A stretch of 64,000 bases of DNA, from the NCBI GenBank assembly GCA_963806935.1, contig CAWEAT010000004.1:1-64000 (forward strand). The letters are read 5' to 3'. Below are positions 1 to 10,463 of the stretch, one piece after another. A program made the translations under genes and the position numbers. Every line of letters begins with the position of its first letter. The stretch's first letter is position 1. Under the pieces are notes generated by a model. It did no database searches. It saw nothing but the letters and a program-made list of their open reading frames with translations, and was not told the DNA's origin. Origin of the DNA: Roseiarcus sp963806935. GTDB lineage: Bacteria; Pseudomonadota; Alphaproteobacteria; Rhizobiales; Beijerinckiaceae.

Positions 1-352
1 TGCTCGGCTTTCCTATGAAGCAATCAAGTCCGTCTTAGTCGGGGCAGCAGCCGGCGGAGACGCAAACAGTGGGTTCACTCCGAGAAACCGCAGTGGCTTC
101 ATGACGATTGGTGAACAGTGTTAGCAATATGCCTCCACATTTGTGCTAGTTGGCGCCGCTCCGCGATGGAAGCTACCGCACCAACCGGCATGTCTTTCAG
201 TCTTCGGCATGTCAGGGCGAGGCTCAAATCAGAAATAGTGATCGCTGGTCGCCGGCCGTGTGGCGCCTGGCTCGTTGACGGAGAAAACGCTAACTCGAGG
301 GGAAACAGTCCAGGAGATATACGATTCACGATGTTGCCAGAGGCGACGTCTG
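1..352. other. No recognisable gene
   Basis: Short open frames occur on both strands but none resembles a known protein or has a convincing ribosome binding site. The stretch lies directly upstream of the response-regulator remnant and may hold its promoter, but I see no clear promoter elements. Confidence 0.4.
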
Positions 353-1093
353 ATGAACCGGACGACTAAGGACGTCGCCGATCTCCCCGGCGCCTCCGCG
401 CCGCGGGTGCTCATCGTCGAGGACGAGGCCGACCTGGCGTTGCTCATCGGCTATAATCTCGAGGCGGAAGGCTACGTCGTCGAGAGCATGAGGCGCGGCG
501 ACGAAGCCGAGTTGAGGCTGGCCGAAAACGCCCCCGACCTCGTCATTCTCGACTGGATGCTGCCCGGCGTGTCCAGCATCGAGATTTGTCGACGATTGCG
601 GGTCCGGGAGGCCACCCGCACCTTGCCGATCGTCATCGTGACCGCCCGCTGCGAGGAATCGGAGCGGGTGCGCGGACTAGCAATCGGCGCCGACGACTAT
701 GTCGTCAAGCCGTCTCGGTGCCTGAGCTAATGGCGCGGGTACGGGCGCTGCTGCGACGCAGCCGACCCGAGCGCATCGCGGCGCGCCTTGTATGCCGGCG
801 ACCTCGATCTGGATCGGATCACCAGGCTCGTCCGGCGCGGCGACCGCCTCATTCACCTCGGGCCGACCGACTTCCGGCTATTGGAATATTTGCTCGAACG
901 GCCGGGCCGGGTGTTCTCTCGCGCCCAGTTGCTCGATCTGGTTTCCGGACGGTCGGCTGAGATCGATGAACGCACGGTCGATGTGCACATCGGGCGCCTG
1001 CGCAAGAGGCTGACCAAGGGCCGCGAGCGGGACCCGATCCGCACCCTGCGCGGCGCCGGCTACTCGTTCGACGAAAGCTTCGGCAGGACCTGA
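353..1093 (+). pseudogene. PhoB/OmpR-family response regulator, frameshifted
   Basis: This is a two-component response regulator of the OmpR/PhoB type: an N-terminal receiver domain phosphorylated by a sensor kinase and a C-terminal winged-helix DNA-binding domain. The receiver reads LIVEDEADLA, then LVILDWMLPG with the phospho-acceptor Asp, then GADDYVVKP with the conserved Lys. The DNA-binding half reads HLGPTDFRLLEYL and RTVDVHIGRLRKRL, close to PhoB. The frame breaks just after the conserved Lys-Pro near 711, where one T appears to be missing, and returns to the original frame near 780-790, so a segment of about 25 codons is read out of frame. Corrected, the protein would be about 246 residues, a normal length. 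No partner kinase is adjacent. The two compensating indels could be sequencing errors. Confidence 0.8.
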
Positions 1094-1159
1094 AGGCCCC
1101 GGTTGGCGCCCTTGGGGTTCGCGCGTTGCGGCTATCGTCGCCGCGACGTAGAACGACGC

Positions 1160-2191
1160 ATGGCCCACAGAACAGGAAGCGCGGATCTGCCGCTCCATGG
1201 CGGACGGGTGCCGCTGTGGCTGGCGGATCGCATGACCCGTCTGGGTGCGGTCATCGCGAGGCGATCGTGCATCACTACGGTCGCGACGAGTCCTTCGCCG
1301 CCTTGTTCATTCGTTTTGGTTTCCGTCGTTCGGCTCGGTCATGGGCATGGATTGGCACTCGTCCGGAATCACGACAAGTGTCGTCGGAGCGTTGAAACGC
1401 GGTCTTCAGCCGCTGGCCGGGAACTCGGCGTCCATATCTGCGGCGGCCGCGGCAAACATTCGCGCAAGACGCCCGACGAACTGGTTGCGATCGGCGAGCG
1501 AGCGGGGTTCGACGGATCAGCGCTCGCCAGTCTCAGCCGGCTGGTGGCGAAGGTCGATAGCGCCGCCGTCCAGGACAGCTTCGACCTCTATCTGCACGGC
1601 TTCATCGTGACCGATGACGCGCGCTGGGCGGTGGTCCAGCCGGGCATGAATAACGCAAGCAGGACGGCTCGCCGTTACCACTGGTTGAGCGAGGGACTGA
1701 TGAGTTTCGTCGACGAACCGCATGCGGCGATCGACGGTCTGAATCAAGGCGAGATCGTCAACCTGACGGATAGTCGGGCCGATCGCTCCCGGCGGGGCCA
1801 GATCGAGCTGCTGCATTCGTTGGGTCCGGATCGGTTCGCGCATGAACTCGCCCTGATCGACGCAAAACCTCGGAAGCCGCCATCGAGCTCCGATCCCCGC
1901 CAGCTTACTCTGCCGCATCTCGCCATGCCCGGTGACGTTGACGTCCGCGCGACCGACGTGCTGGCGCCGCGCCTACACGCGAGCCTCACTGCGGCCGCCA
2001 ATCGGGGGCCGGCCGACTACGCCGAGTTGCTGCTCGTGCCCGGCGTCGGCGCTCGCACGGTGCGGGCGCTGGCGATGGTGGCCGAAGTCATTCACGGCGC
2101 GCCTTACCGCTTCACCGATCCTGCGCGCTTCTCGTTCGCGCATGGCGGGAAGGACCGCCATCCCTTGGCCATGGCGCAAGGACTGCAATGA
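1160..2191 (+). pseudogene. DUF763 family protein, frameshifted and truncated
   Basis: The concatenated reading frames match the DUF763 family, whose function is not firmly established. It starts at ATG 1160 with ADLPLHGGRVPLWLADRM, then shifts frame to EAIVHHYGRDE, again to GMDWHSSGITTSVVGALKRG, and finally to GVHICGGRGKHSRKTPDEL. The rest is open to 2191. Each shift corresponds to one lost base, three in all between about 1255 and 1425. The C-terminus stops soon after FAHGGKDRHP, whereas family members usually run on for several dozen residues, so it is probably truncated as well. The gene is co-directional with the response regulator 67 bases upstream. Family assignment is good; the protein cannot be made whole from the sequence as given. 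Confidence 0.75.
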
Positions 2192-2359
2192 ATTCAGATA
2201 GTTATCTTAGCAGCGCGAAGATGCGTCAGCAGATTGTCAGCCAGGGGCCCTGCCCTCGCTGAAGCACGCACGAGCCTGGCGGCGATGAGGGCGCGACCAC
2301 GGTGGCGGCGGCTGGCCGGGTGATTCGCTTTTAACCCGACCGAAACCCACATCCAGCCC

Positions 2360-2526
2360 ATGATCCGCATCTCCATCACAGCCGCCGCGTTCGAGGTGAT
2401 CGCCGCCACGTTGCCGTCGAGGTCGGGTACGAGCGGATTCGCGCGCCGAATGGCGACTACCATATCTGGCTTGAGCCTCGGTTCGTGGACCGGCTGCGCG
2501 CCATGCGCGGCCCTGGCAAGTCCTAG
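2360..2526 (+). pseudogene. Remnant of a small conserved alphaproteobacterial protein
   Basis: Begins MIRISITAAAFEVIAATLP and, after a one-base frame change near 2418, continues VEVGYERIRAPNGDYHIWLE and RFVDRLRAMRGPGKS. This resembles a short hypothetical protein family I recall from rhizobial genomes, in which GPG-[EK]-S-Y-SDV follows. Here the Tyr codon position reads TAG, a nonsense change, and downstream codons still resemble the family (SDV). A second copy of only the N-terminus lies at 3351. Function unknown. It sits in a cluster of small genes suggestive of an old integrated element. Confidence 0.45.
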
Positions 2527-2567
2527 AGCGACGTGTGCTATGCTTGGCGGAAAGCAAGGAGGCTTCC

Positions 2568-2768
2568 TTGGGCGACAACTCTGATAGCGATGAGGCGATC
2601 GAAGCCAAGATCGCCGAAGCTCAAAATCTCCTAGAGGGCCTTGAAGGCGGAACGCTGCACATTGGCGCTCCGTATGAGGGCCGCACAGAGGCGAAGATTT
2701 ACGATCTGAAGCGCCAGATCGCCATGTATCAATCGATCTTGGACAAACGCCATGCCGACCGGCCCTAA
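2568..2768 (+). CDS. Small hypothetical protein (66 aa)
   Basis: I do not recognise this protein. The start is chosen at TTG 2568 because a strong Shine-Dalgarno AAGGAGG lies at 2556-2562, five bases upstream; an in-frame ATG at 2535 has no such site and its codons look like the tail of the eroded upstream gene. The product is acidic at the N-terminus (GDNSDSDEAIEAKIAEAQ) with a predicted helical pattern and ends KRQIAMYQSILDKRHADRP. It overlaps the next small gene by 17 bases, which suggests coupled translation. Confidence 0.5.
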   Translation: MGDNSDSDEAIEAKIAEAQNLLEGLEGGTLHIGAPYEGRTEAKIYDLKRQIAMYQSILDKRHADRP

Positions 2769-2931
2769 AGGCGAGAAGCGCCCTGCCGACGTGAACGCCC
2801 GCGCCGTCATGATCGCCAAGATTGCGACGGGCGAGGAGCCGCATTCGGCGGCCGGGACGGCGACTGCCCCACGTGGCTCTTTTAGGACTGTCGCCGATCG
2901 TGTCGCAAAATCGTATTCAACTCACGTCTGA
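2752..2931 (+). CDS. Small basic protein with MPTGPKGEKRP N-terminus (59 aa), probably altered C-terminus
   Basis: The first 28 residues (MPTGPKGEKRPADV, then MIAKIATGEE) match a short basic protein widely found in Alphaproteobacteria and often auto-annotated as RNA-binding; that label is not experimentally based as far as I know. After residue 30 the similarity is lost, whereas the usual protein continues into an Ala/Lys-rich segment with GGKARA-like motifs. A frameshift or replacement of the C-terminal half is likely. It overlaps the preceding 66-residue gene. Confidence 0.45.
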   Translation: MPTGPKGEKRPADVNARAVMIAKIATGEEPHSAAGTATAPRGSFRTVADRVAKSYSTHV

Positions 2932-2954
2932 CAGCGTCCGCGATAGGGTGAGTG

Positions 2955-3287
2955 ATGCGTTCATTGATCGTATTCGCCTTCATCGCTCTGGCGACGCCAA
3001 CCTTCGCCGCATCGGATGCTGCACCAGATACGCCACATGCAGACAATACACGGTTCTCAGCGATCCCCATACCGGGCGATCCAAAGGGGATTTGGTTGAT
3101 CGACACATACACGGGCTCACTGGCACATTGTGAGTTTCTAGATGCGGACAAGGAACCAAAGTGCACGCCGTGGGTGCTCGCCCCAGGCGACAGCCCTTTC
3201 TACCGCTGGGATACCGAGACGAAGAAGCTCATTCCGCTGAATGAGGCGGCTCGTCGCAAGGACGCCGAGCGTCAACATTCAAAGTGA
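2955..3287 (+). CDS. Hypothetical secreted protein (110 aa)
   Basis: A clear Sec-type signal peptide opens the protein: MRSLIVFAFIALATPTFA followed by a probable cleavage after AFAA or FAA. The mature part of about 90 residues contains IPGDPKGIWLIDTYTGSLAHC and a second Cys a few residues later (EPKC), so a disulphide in the periplasm is possible. A GTG three bases upstream is an alternative start. The family is not one I can name, though short periplasmic proteins with a WLIDT-x-TG pattern are familiar from rhizobial genomes. It is co-directional with its neighbours. Confidence 0.55.
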   Translation: MRSLIVFAFIALATPTFAASDAAPDTPHADNTRFSAIPIPGDPKGIWLIDTYTGSLAHCEFLDADKEPKCTPWVLAPGDSPFYRWDTETKKLIPLNEAARRKDAERQHSK

Positions 3288-3350
3288 GACACTACCAGCA
3301 GCCGCAAGCGTTTTTGACAAGGCGCGGCTCGCCTGATGGCCTTGGCCCCC

Positions 3351-3404
3351 ATGATCCGCATCGCCATCGGCGAGGCCGCCTACGAGGGGATAGCCGCGCC
3401 ACGA
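3351..3404 (+). pseudogene. N-terminal fragment, paralogue of the 2360 remnant
   Basis: MIRIAIGEAAYEGIAA repeats the N-terminal pattern of the remnant at 2360 (MIRISITAAAFEVIAA) and is preceded by a similar CCCCCATGATCCGCATC context. Similarity stops after about 16 codons. It reads as the broken 5' end of a second copy of the same small gene. Confidence 0.3.
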
Positions 3405-3451
3405 TGCGGGAGCGTGCAGGGCGGTCAACGCTTAAGTCCTGGGAGGGCACA

Positions 3452-4066
3452 GTGGCGATCAGCACGAAGTCGAGCTACTGGCTGTGCGTCGCCCTGCTGG
3501 GCTTTTGCTTGCTGTGCGAGCTAGCCTTAATGGCTCAATTGCCGGTACCACTCCAACCCGTAGCCTTCGGTCGGGTGGCTGCTCTCGCTGCGATCATTGT
3601 TGGCGTCGTGCTTCTGAGTAATACCGCGCGCTACGTCGGGGCCGTCTTCCTAGGCGCGTCCTCCCTTTACACCATCTACAGTGTAAGCACCGCCGCTAAG
3701 TTCGTGGTCAGTTCGCCGCTTTTGGCGACAATCGTCTTGGCTACCGGGCTTGAACTGATTGCAGCCTACTTTCTCGCTCTGTCGGGCACGTTTTCGAGAG
3801 AGTTCGGGGAGAGACGGGCCCTGGCTCCGGCAGCGGTCACCCGTGCGCGGCTTTCGGTCCTTATCCTGCTGGCCATCTGCGTTATCGTGCTAACGGCGAT
3901 TGACATATACCGCCTCGTGTATCGTCAGCTTAAACTTCGCTCATGTCAAAGGGCCTTGCCCGGCGCTTTCGGGCGCTCGGGACGCTGGGAAGGACGATCC
4001 ACATGTGGCCTGCTATTGCTTCGATCGTACTCGGAGTCGTTGGCTGGGGTGTCGCCAGTTTTCTAG
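3452..4066 (+). CDS. Hypothetical inner-membrane protein
   Basis: The proposed start is GTG 3452, preceded by GGGAGGG about eight bases upstream. Four or more hydrophobic stretches can be seen: WLCVALLGFCLLCELALMA, then VAALAAIIVGVVLL, then LLATIVLATGLELIAAYFLAL, and finally LSVLILLAICVIVLTAI. The segment after about residue 165 is basic and low in pattern and may be out of frame, so the true end could be near 3940. I cannot name a family. It overlaps the start of the next gene remnant. Confidence 0.4.
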   Translation: MAISTKSSYWLCVALLGFCLLCELALMAQLPVPLQPVAFGRVAALAAIIVGVVLLSNTARYVGAVFLGASSLYTIYSVSTAAKFVVSSPLLATIVLATGLELIAAYFLALSGTFSREFGERRALAPAAVTRARLSVLILLAICVIVLTAIDIYRLVYRQLKLRSCQRALPGAFGRSGRWEGRSTCGLLLLRSYSESLAGVSPVF

Positions 4067-4446
4067 CAACGCCCTTCCTCGAAATTCCGGAACCTAAAAA
4101 GGCGGGTCCACGAGGAAGTCGTTCACCGGGAACATCGATGCGATGGCTGCGGGTAAGCCAGAACTCGCAAAGGCAGCGGAAGCGGTGCGCCGTCTAGGCG
4201 CGCAGGCCCAAGCAACGAACATCGGGGCAGTGCGTCCCTTACTATGGTTCCTCCGTGTCGTCAGGGTATGACCTTGCAAAGGCGGGCCGAGGTTTGATCG
4301 CGCTATCGCATTCTCTCGCCGATGCTGACGGTTCCCGCGACCTTCACACAGCTTCGATCCAGACTGGTCTGAAACTTCCGCGCGATTTCGATGACGAAAC
4401 GCTGCGCCGGATCAAACTCAGGCTCGCCGGACGACCAGTGGAATGA
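4003..4446 (+). pseudogene. Membrane-anchored hypothetical protein, frameshifted
   Basis: Starts MWPAIASIVLGVVGWGVASF, one N-terminal membrane helix followed by FLATPFLEI. The reading then moves between frames: VHEEVVHRE, next IDAMAAGKPELAKAAEAVRR with LGAQAQATNIGAVRPLLWFL, then YDLAKAGRGLIALSHSLAD and TGLKLPRDFDDETLRRI. The joined product of about 147 residues is coherent, an N-terminal anchor plus a helical cytoplasmic domain, and resembles an unnamed protein carried by phages and integrative elements in Alphaproteobacteria. At least two indels, near 4095 and 4255, break it. Confidence 0.5.
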
Positions 4447-4652
4447 CGCTCTGCCGTCCCCGGTTCTATTTGCCCGGCGTGCGCCGAACTGTGGGAAGAG
4501 GCGCGGGCCGGGGGAGGCCTGGCCGCCCGCTCCGACCTTCGCCAGCAACCGTCCGAGTTTTCCACCGCGCCTCGAACCGGACTTCGCCGCGGTAGGCGCG
4601 AAACGAATGTGTCTCGGCTCGGAACACCAGAGGTCACATCCATGAGGAAGCA

Positions 4653-4900
4653 GTGAGCGACGTCTCGGTCAACGCGCGCTATGGCCGGTGGGTTGTCTTG
4701 TCGACGGACACATCCACTCGCCGCGCGTCATGCCGTTGCGATTCGGGACGGTGCAGCAGGTCACGTTCAATGCTCTGCAGAGCGGCGAGTCGTCCGGCTG
4801 CTACCATTGCGCTCGCAGACAGGAGCGTGCCGAGACGCCGGTCGGTTGCCGAACTGGAAGCCCCAACAGTGAGGAAGTACGCCAAGAGGGGATGGAATGA
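4653..4900 (+). pseudogene. Small zinc-ribbon-like protein, frameshifted
   Basis: The first frame reads VSVNARYGRWVVLSTDTST and then CRCDSGRC; the frame two bases on reads GTVQQVTFNALQSGESSGC and YHCARRQE. Joined, they give the pattern YGR..V..[CRCDCG]TVQ.V..NALQSG.S.GC..C, typical of short phage-borne proteins with two CxC/CxxC metal-binding knuckles. One or two indels near 4730-4750 would be needed. Function unknown; assignment tentative. Confidence 0.35.
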
Positions 4901-4973
4901 CACCCGACGGCCGAAAAGATCCGCCAGCGGACGTCCTAGGGGTGCTGGGGAAGGCGCTAACTTCAGCTCGTCG

Positions 4974-5318
4974 TCAGCCGGGCTGACGACTTTCCGCGCC
5001 CGCCTTCGGGCTCTCGGCCTCGACGCCGAGCGCCTTAGCGATCGAGCGGTTCGACACCTTGGGCTGACGCTTGAAATCCGCTTGGCGAGCGCAATGTTTG
5101 CAACTGGTGCAAGACTCTCCACCGAACCGCTCATGCACCGCGGCTTGTCGCCGGGCCTGCGCGCGAGGGCTTTCGAAAAGAACCCCTTGGGCCTTTTTGG
5201 TTTGGGCGCCACCAGCCGCCTTAGGTATCAGCGCGTAAAGCTCGCCGCACCGATGCGGCCGAGGAAGCCGCAATGGATGTGATGATCCGCGATCCTGCAT
5301 GATCGGCGCGTGCTGCAT
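4974..5318 (-). CDS. Possible hypothetical protein, low support
   Basis: The frame contains CTSCKHCARQADFK followed by VSNRSIAKALGVE, which looks like a Cys-knuckle and a helix-turn-helix recognition segment; the rest is unpatterned. No strong ribosome binding site is visible. This may be a fragment of a phage or plasmid regulatory gene, or chance. Confidence 0.25.
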   Translation of the reverse strand: MQHAPIMQDRGSSHPLRLPRPHRCGELYALIPKAAGGAQTKKAQGVLFESPRAQARRQAAVHERFGGESCTSCKHCARQADFKRQPKVSNRSIAKALGVEAESPKAGAESRQPG

Positions 5319-5379
5319 CTGATCAGGATGTGGCCGGACTGTCCCGTGGAAGAAACCGACAATCGCGGTCGGGAGACAG

Positions 5380-5948
5380 TCAGAACGGATTCCAGGTCGC
5401 TTCCTGCGTAAACTTCAGATAGTTCACATTAACTCCAAGTCGCCACCCTAGACCTGTGCGGATGGGAACGACGACAACGCCCTTTGCGCTTAGCGCTGTA
5501 AAGCCTAAGCCCCAACAAAATAGGCTGAGCCGTCTAATCCGCCGAAGCGATCGAAGATCGCCCCTGTCGCCGGCAAATTGTAGACCAGCATCATTGTCCG
5601 ATCCCCGTCAGCGCCGGCATCAAAGCCAAGCGACGGCCCTTGCCAGAACACCCGCTCGTTGCCGGCATTCCGCGTATACATTTTGCCCTCGCCATATCGT
5701 CGGCCGCCCACGAATGCGCCGGAAGCCTCTTGACCAAGAATATACGCGTTTGGGAGGCCCCAGCGGCTCGTCGCTTCCTGAACCACGTCCGCCAAGCCCC
5801 GTGACAGATCGCCAAAGAACCGGTGGCCGTCATCGACGACTTCGTTGACGGAAAACGGCGCCGGAGCGTCGGCCAGCGCCGGCGTCGCGAGGGCAAAGGC
5901 GCTTGTTAGCGCAATGCCCAAGACGTTTCGGCGCGTTACATTTGCCAT
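5380..5948 (-). pseudogene. EipA-like periplasmic protein (DUF1134), one-base frameshift
   Basis: A conserved alphaproteobacterial envelope protein; EipA of Brucella is needed for cell-envelope integrity. The N-terminus MANVTRRNVLGIALTSAFAL is a signal peptide, followed by FSVNEVVDDGHRFFGDLSRG, then ILGQEASGAFVGG and RYGEGKMYTRNAG, all DUF1134 hallmarks. The frame is lost after GSAYFVG at the C4 run 5510-5513 (G4 on the coding strand). Adding one G restores GGLGFTALSAKGVVVVPIRT and the normal ending YLKFTQEATWNPF with a stop at 5380-5382. The corrected protein is about 190 residues, full length. A homopolymer site makes sequencing error a strong alternative to real mutation. Confidence 0.85.
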
Positions 5949-6112
5949 CAGCACACCTCTCGAGCCGTCAAAGGAGCTGGCGCTGCCCAGCGTTCAGGCC
6001 ACATTGGATCCTGGCTGCAGCCCATTGCCGAACGGGTCAGCCAATTATCGGCCGGTCGAGTTAACAGAAAATTATCAATCACCAACAAGGTCGTCGTCCC
6101 GTTCGCTTGTAG

Positions 6113-6308
6113 TCATGGGTCATGGTTCCGGCGCGTCCTCTTCAGCGGCAAGCCGGGCTGCGTTCGGTCGAGCGCCTGGATTTGGCTCTTCTCGTCGACG
6201 GAAAGGACGACCGCGTGCGCCGGCGGATCGACATAGAGCCCGACGACGTCGCGCAGCTTGTCGACGAACTCGGGGCTTTGGAGAGCTTGAACTGCCGGAC
6301 GCGATGCG
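6113..6308 (-). pseudogene. IS630-family transposase fragment
   Basis: The minus strand reads HRVRQFKLSK, then (after one frame change) EFVDKLRDVVGLYVDPP, HAVVLSVDEKSQIQALDRT and QPGLPLKR. This is the part of an IS630-type DDE transposase around the first catalytic Asp (SVDEK). No other part of the element is present here, so it is a remnant. It borders the aldo/keto reductase fragment in a patchwork of broken genes. Confidence 0.7.
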
Positions 6309-6424
6309 GCGCTTGTCGCGGATGAAGCCGACGGTCACGCGACGGGTTTAATTCGATGATGCAGGAGTGCATTTTTCCAACGAACGAATGATCGTGATCC
6401 TCCTCGCTGGCGCGGTTGCGGGAT

Positions 6425-6632
6425 ATTTGTCCAGCAAGGTTGTGCGCGGCGTCCGGCTGTACGCCATGGGGCCGGACCTTGCCTTCTTCGATCAGGCCCT
6501 TCACGGCTCCTGCGGACATCCTCGATCGGCACCTTCGGATCGACGCGATGCTGGTAGAACAGATCCATACTGTCGACGCGCAGGCGACGCAGCGAGTCCT
6601 CGGCGACCTTGCGAATGTGGGCGGGCCGGCTG
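6425..6632 (-). pseudogene. Aldo/keto reductase fragment
   Basis: Reads AHIRKVAEDSLRRLRVDSMD then LFYQHRVDPKVPIEDV, and after a one-base change AGAVKGLIEEGKVRP. These are the consecutive conserved segments of aldo/keto reductases (substrate strand LFYQHRVDP and the helix following it). Both ends of the gene are missing, so no enzyme is made. It is wedged between an IS630 fragment and an Hsp20 fragment. Confidence 0.65.
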
Positions 6633-6660
6633 TTGAGACCGCCCGTTCCTTACGATCCGT

Positions 6661-6870
6661 GCCGAGAAGAAGGTCGAGGCAGAGCAGAAGGACAAGAATG
6701 TCCACATGACCGAACGAATCTACGGTGTGTTCTACCGTGTGCTCGAACTCCCCATGGCAGTGGAATCGTCGACGGTTCAGGCGACAATGTCAAAGGGCGT
6801 CCTCAAGATCACTATTCCAAAGCCCGCGCCGACCGAGACGAAAAAGATCGAGGTCAAAGAGGCCGCGTGA
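6661..6870 (+). pseudogene. Hsp20/alpha-crystallin C-terminal fragment
   Basis: Reads AEKKVEAEQKDKNVHMTER, then YGVFYRVLELP and the ending MSKGVLKITIPK with a KKIEVKEAA tail. KGVLKITIPK is the last strand of the alpha-crystallin domain, and the tail is the normal small-heat-shock-protein extension. The N-terminal arm and first strands are missing. An internal ATG at 6706 could give a 54-residue product. Small heat-shock genes beside dnaK are common, so this was probably part of the same stress locus. Confidence 0.65.
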
Positions 6871-6896
6871 CACGGCAGCGATGCTGCGACGCATCA

Positions 6897-6936
6897 GGCG
6901 TCCGTTCCAGCATGAAAGAGCGGACGCCGCCTTTTC
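6897..6936 (+). terminator. Hairpin after the Hsp20 fragment
   Basis: Perfect 8-bp stem GGCGTCCG (6897-6904) with CGGACGCC (6921-6928), 16-base loop, followed by GCCTTTTC. It separates the Hsp20 remnant from dnaK and fits a weak intrinsic terminator. Confidence 0.5.
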
Positions 6937-6989
6937 GAGTGCGGCATTCCCCTTAAGACGCGGCGCGTGCAAGCGATAGGAGAATTGCG

Positions 6990-8891
<1,902 letters not shown>

Positions 8892-8947
8892 ATGCGCGCT
8901 TCTCCTGCGCGTTCGCCTGCCCAGCCGATTGTGCAAGGACTGACCCG

Positions 8948-9520
8948 ATGGCGCATGATGATTCGGATGACAAAGTCCATTTGGCGGGCGAGGGCCTGTC
9001 GGCCGACCGCCAGCAGCGCGCCGCGGTCGAGGCCGCGAACGAGAACGCTTCCCTGCGCGACCGCCTTCTCCGGGCTCTGGCGGAAGTCGAGAACATGCGA
9101 CGCCGCGCCGAACGAAGCGTGGCGGATGCGCGCGAATACGGGATCTCCGACTTTGCGGCCGAGCTTCTGTCGGTCGTAGATAATCTGCAGCGGGCGGTCG
9201 CCTCGGCGGAAGATCGGACTGACCAGACGCCGGGCGACGCCGGGCTTCTCGATGGCGTTCGCGCGACCCAGCGCCAGCTCCTGGCGACGTTGGGGCGATT
9301 TGGCGTCAAACGCATCGAGGCCCTCGGCGCTTCCTTCGATCCCAACCTCCACGAGGCGATGGCCGAGGTGGAAGACGATTCCAACCCGCCGAGAAGCGTC
9401 GTGAGCGTTCTGGAAAACGGTTACATGATCCACGATCGGTTGTTGCGAGCCGCTCGGGTCGCTGTCGCCAAGCCGCGACTGGAAGCTGCGCCGCCTGTCG
9501 ACGTGGCGTCGGGCGCATGA
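8948..9520 (+). CDS. grpE: GrpE nucleotide exchange factor
   Basis: Nucleotide exchange factor that releases ADP from DnaK. The 190-residue protein has the usual layout: an acidic variable N-terminus, a long dimerising helix (LRALAEVENMRRRAERSVAD near residues 42-61), then AAELLSVVDNLQRAV, and a C-terminal beta domain with LGASFDPNLHEAM and ENGYMIHDRLLRAARVAVAK. It lies 56 bases after dnaK on the same strand, so the two are probably co-transcribed. Its direct partner is the adjacent DnaK. Confidence 0.95.
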   Translation: MAHDDSDDKVHLAGEGLSADRQQRAAVEAANENASLRDRLLRALAEVENMRRRAERSVADAREYGISDFAAELLSVVDNLQRAVASAEDRTDQTPGDAGLLDGVRATQRQLLATLGRFGVKRIEALGASFDPNLHEAMAEVEDDSNPPRSVVSVLENGYMIHDRLLRAARVAVAKPRLEAAPPVDVASGA

Positions 9521-9616
9521 GGTTCAGCTGCGATAAAGGAGAGGGACGTCCCGACCCGCGTCGCAGACGTGTAGGTGGATCGCTCTAAACGATCGGCGTC
9601 AGGCACGTCTTCGGTC

Positions 9617-10463
9617 TTATCGGCGACTCGCGGGCGTGTCGCACGGGCGAAGGCCAGGGAGGCCGTGCTCGCGGTGGGCGCGAGTGACCATCAACGCGCG
9701 AATTGGCGTCCGAGCCGCCTCGCGGGTCGGACGATGCGCGCGCGCCGCCTGGTTCGTCGTCTGGCGCGCGGCACGCCGCCAACCACGGAGCGGCGACCTA
9801 TGCCAAGGGAGCTTGCGCTTGGGCTCCTCCAATTCCACGATGAGCGCCGCCAACGTCGCGCGGAGCTGGTCGAGCACTTGCGCGTAGTCGATGATCGCGT
9901 GCTCCTGCACGTGCGTCGGGCGCCCGGCTTCCTTCATGTCGCGCTGGCGAATTGAGGCGTTCACAAAACTGGAATCGGTGTGCGTCCCTTCCGAGCGGAT
10001 CTGCTGGTCGAATTGGGCCAGCCGCAGGCTCAAGTCATCGATCGTTAGGATCAGCTCCACCGCGCGGCGACCGAGCAGGGCATGGGCTTCCCAATTATCG
10101 TCATGCAGCATTCGCGGCTGCAGCAGTTGGAAGCTGGTGATCGCGACCGACGCGCTGCCGGCACGGAAGGCGGCCAATTGCGATTCGGCGACGGCGCAAG
10201 CGCGAGCGACCTGTTCGTGGTACTCCTCGACCACTCGTAGCAACCGGAAGCGATAGGCCAAGGCCCGGACTTCCTGCGCACGCTCCTGAAATCCGCACCT
10301 GGCGAACGGCGCCGACGTAGGCCAATACGCCGGCGACGAGGGCGCCTGCCGCCGCGCTTGCTTGGATCCAAGCAGAGTGAATGGCGGCCGCGGCGCCGAT
10401 GCGCGCCGCCTCGATGGTGGCCTGAGCCTGCGGGTCGGTGAAATTCGCAGGGTCCATCGACAT
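9617..10463 (-). pseudogene. Membrane-anchored hypothetical protein, frameshifted
   Basis: The first segment reads MDPANFTDPQAQATIEAARI, then ASAAAGALVAGVLAYVGAVRQ, a single membrane helix near residues 35-55. After a one-base shift near 10290-10300 the reading continues FQERAQEVRALAYRFRLL and a mostly helical, charged cytoplasmic region (VVEEYHEQVARACAVAE; LRLAQFDQQIRSEGTHTDS; VLDQLRATLAALIVELEEP). A Shine-Dalgarno-like GAGGA precedes ATG 10457/10463. I cannot name the family; single-helix proteins of this architecture are often of unknown function. It converges with grpE. Confidence 0.5.

Noticed and set aside
353..1093. Programmed ribosomal frameshifting to explain the split response regulator and others
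   Set aside because: No slippery heptamer with downstream structure is evident at the break points, and the affected genes belong to families not known to use it.
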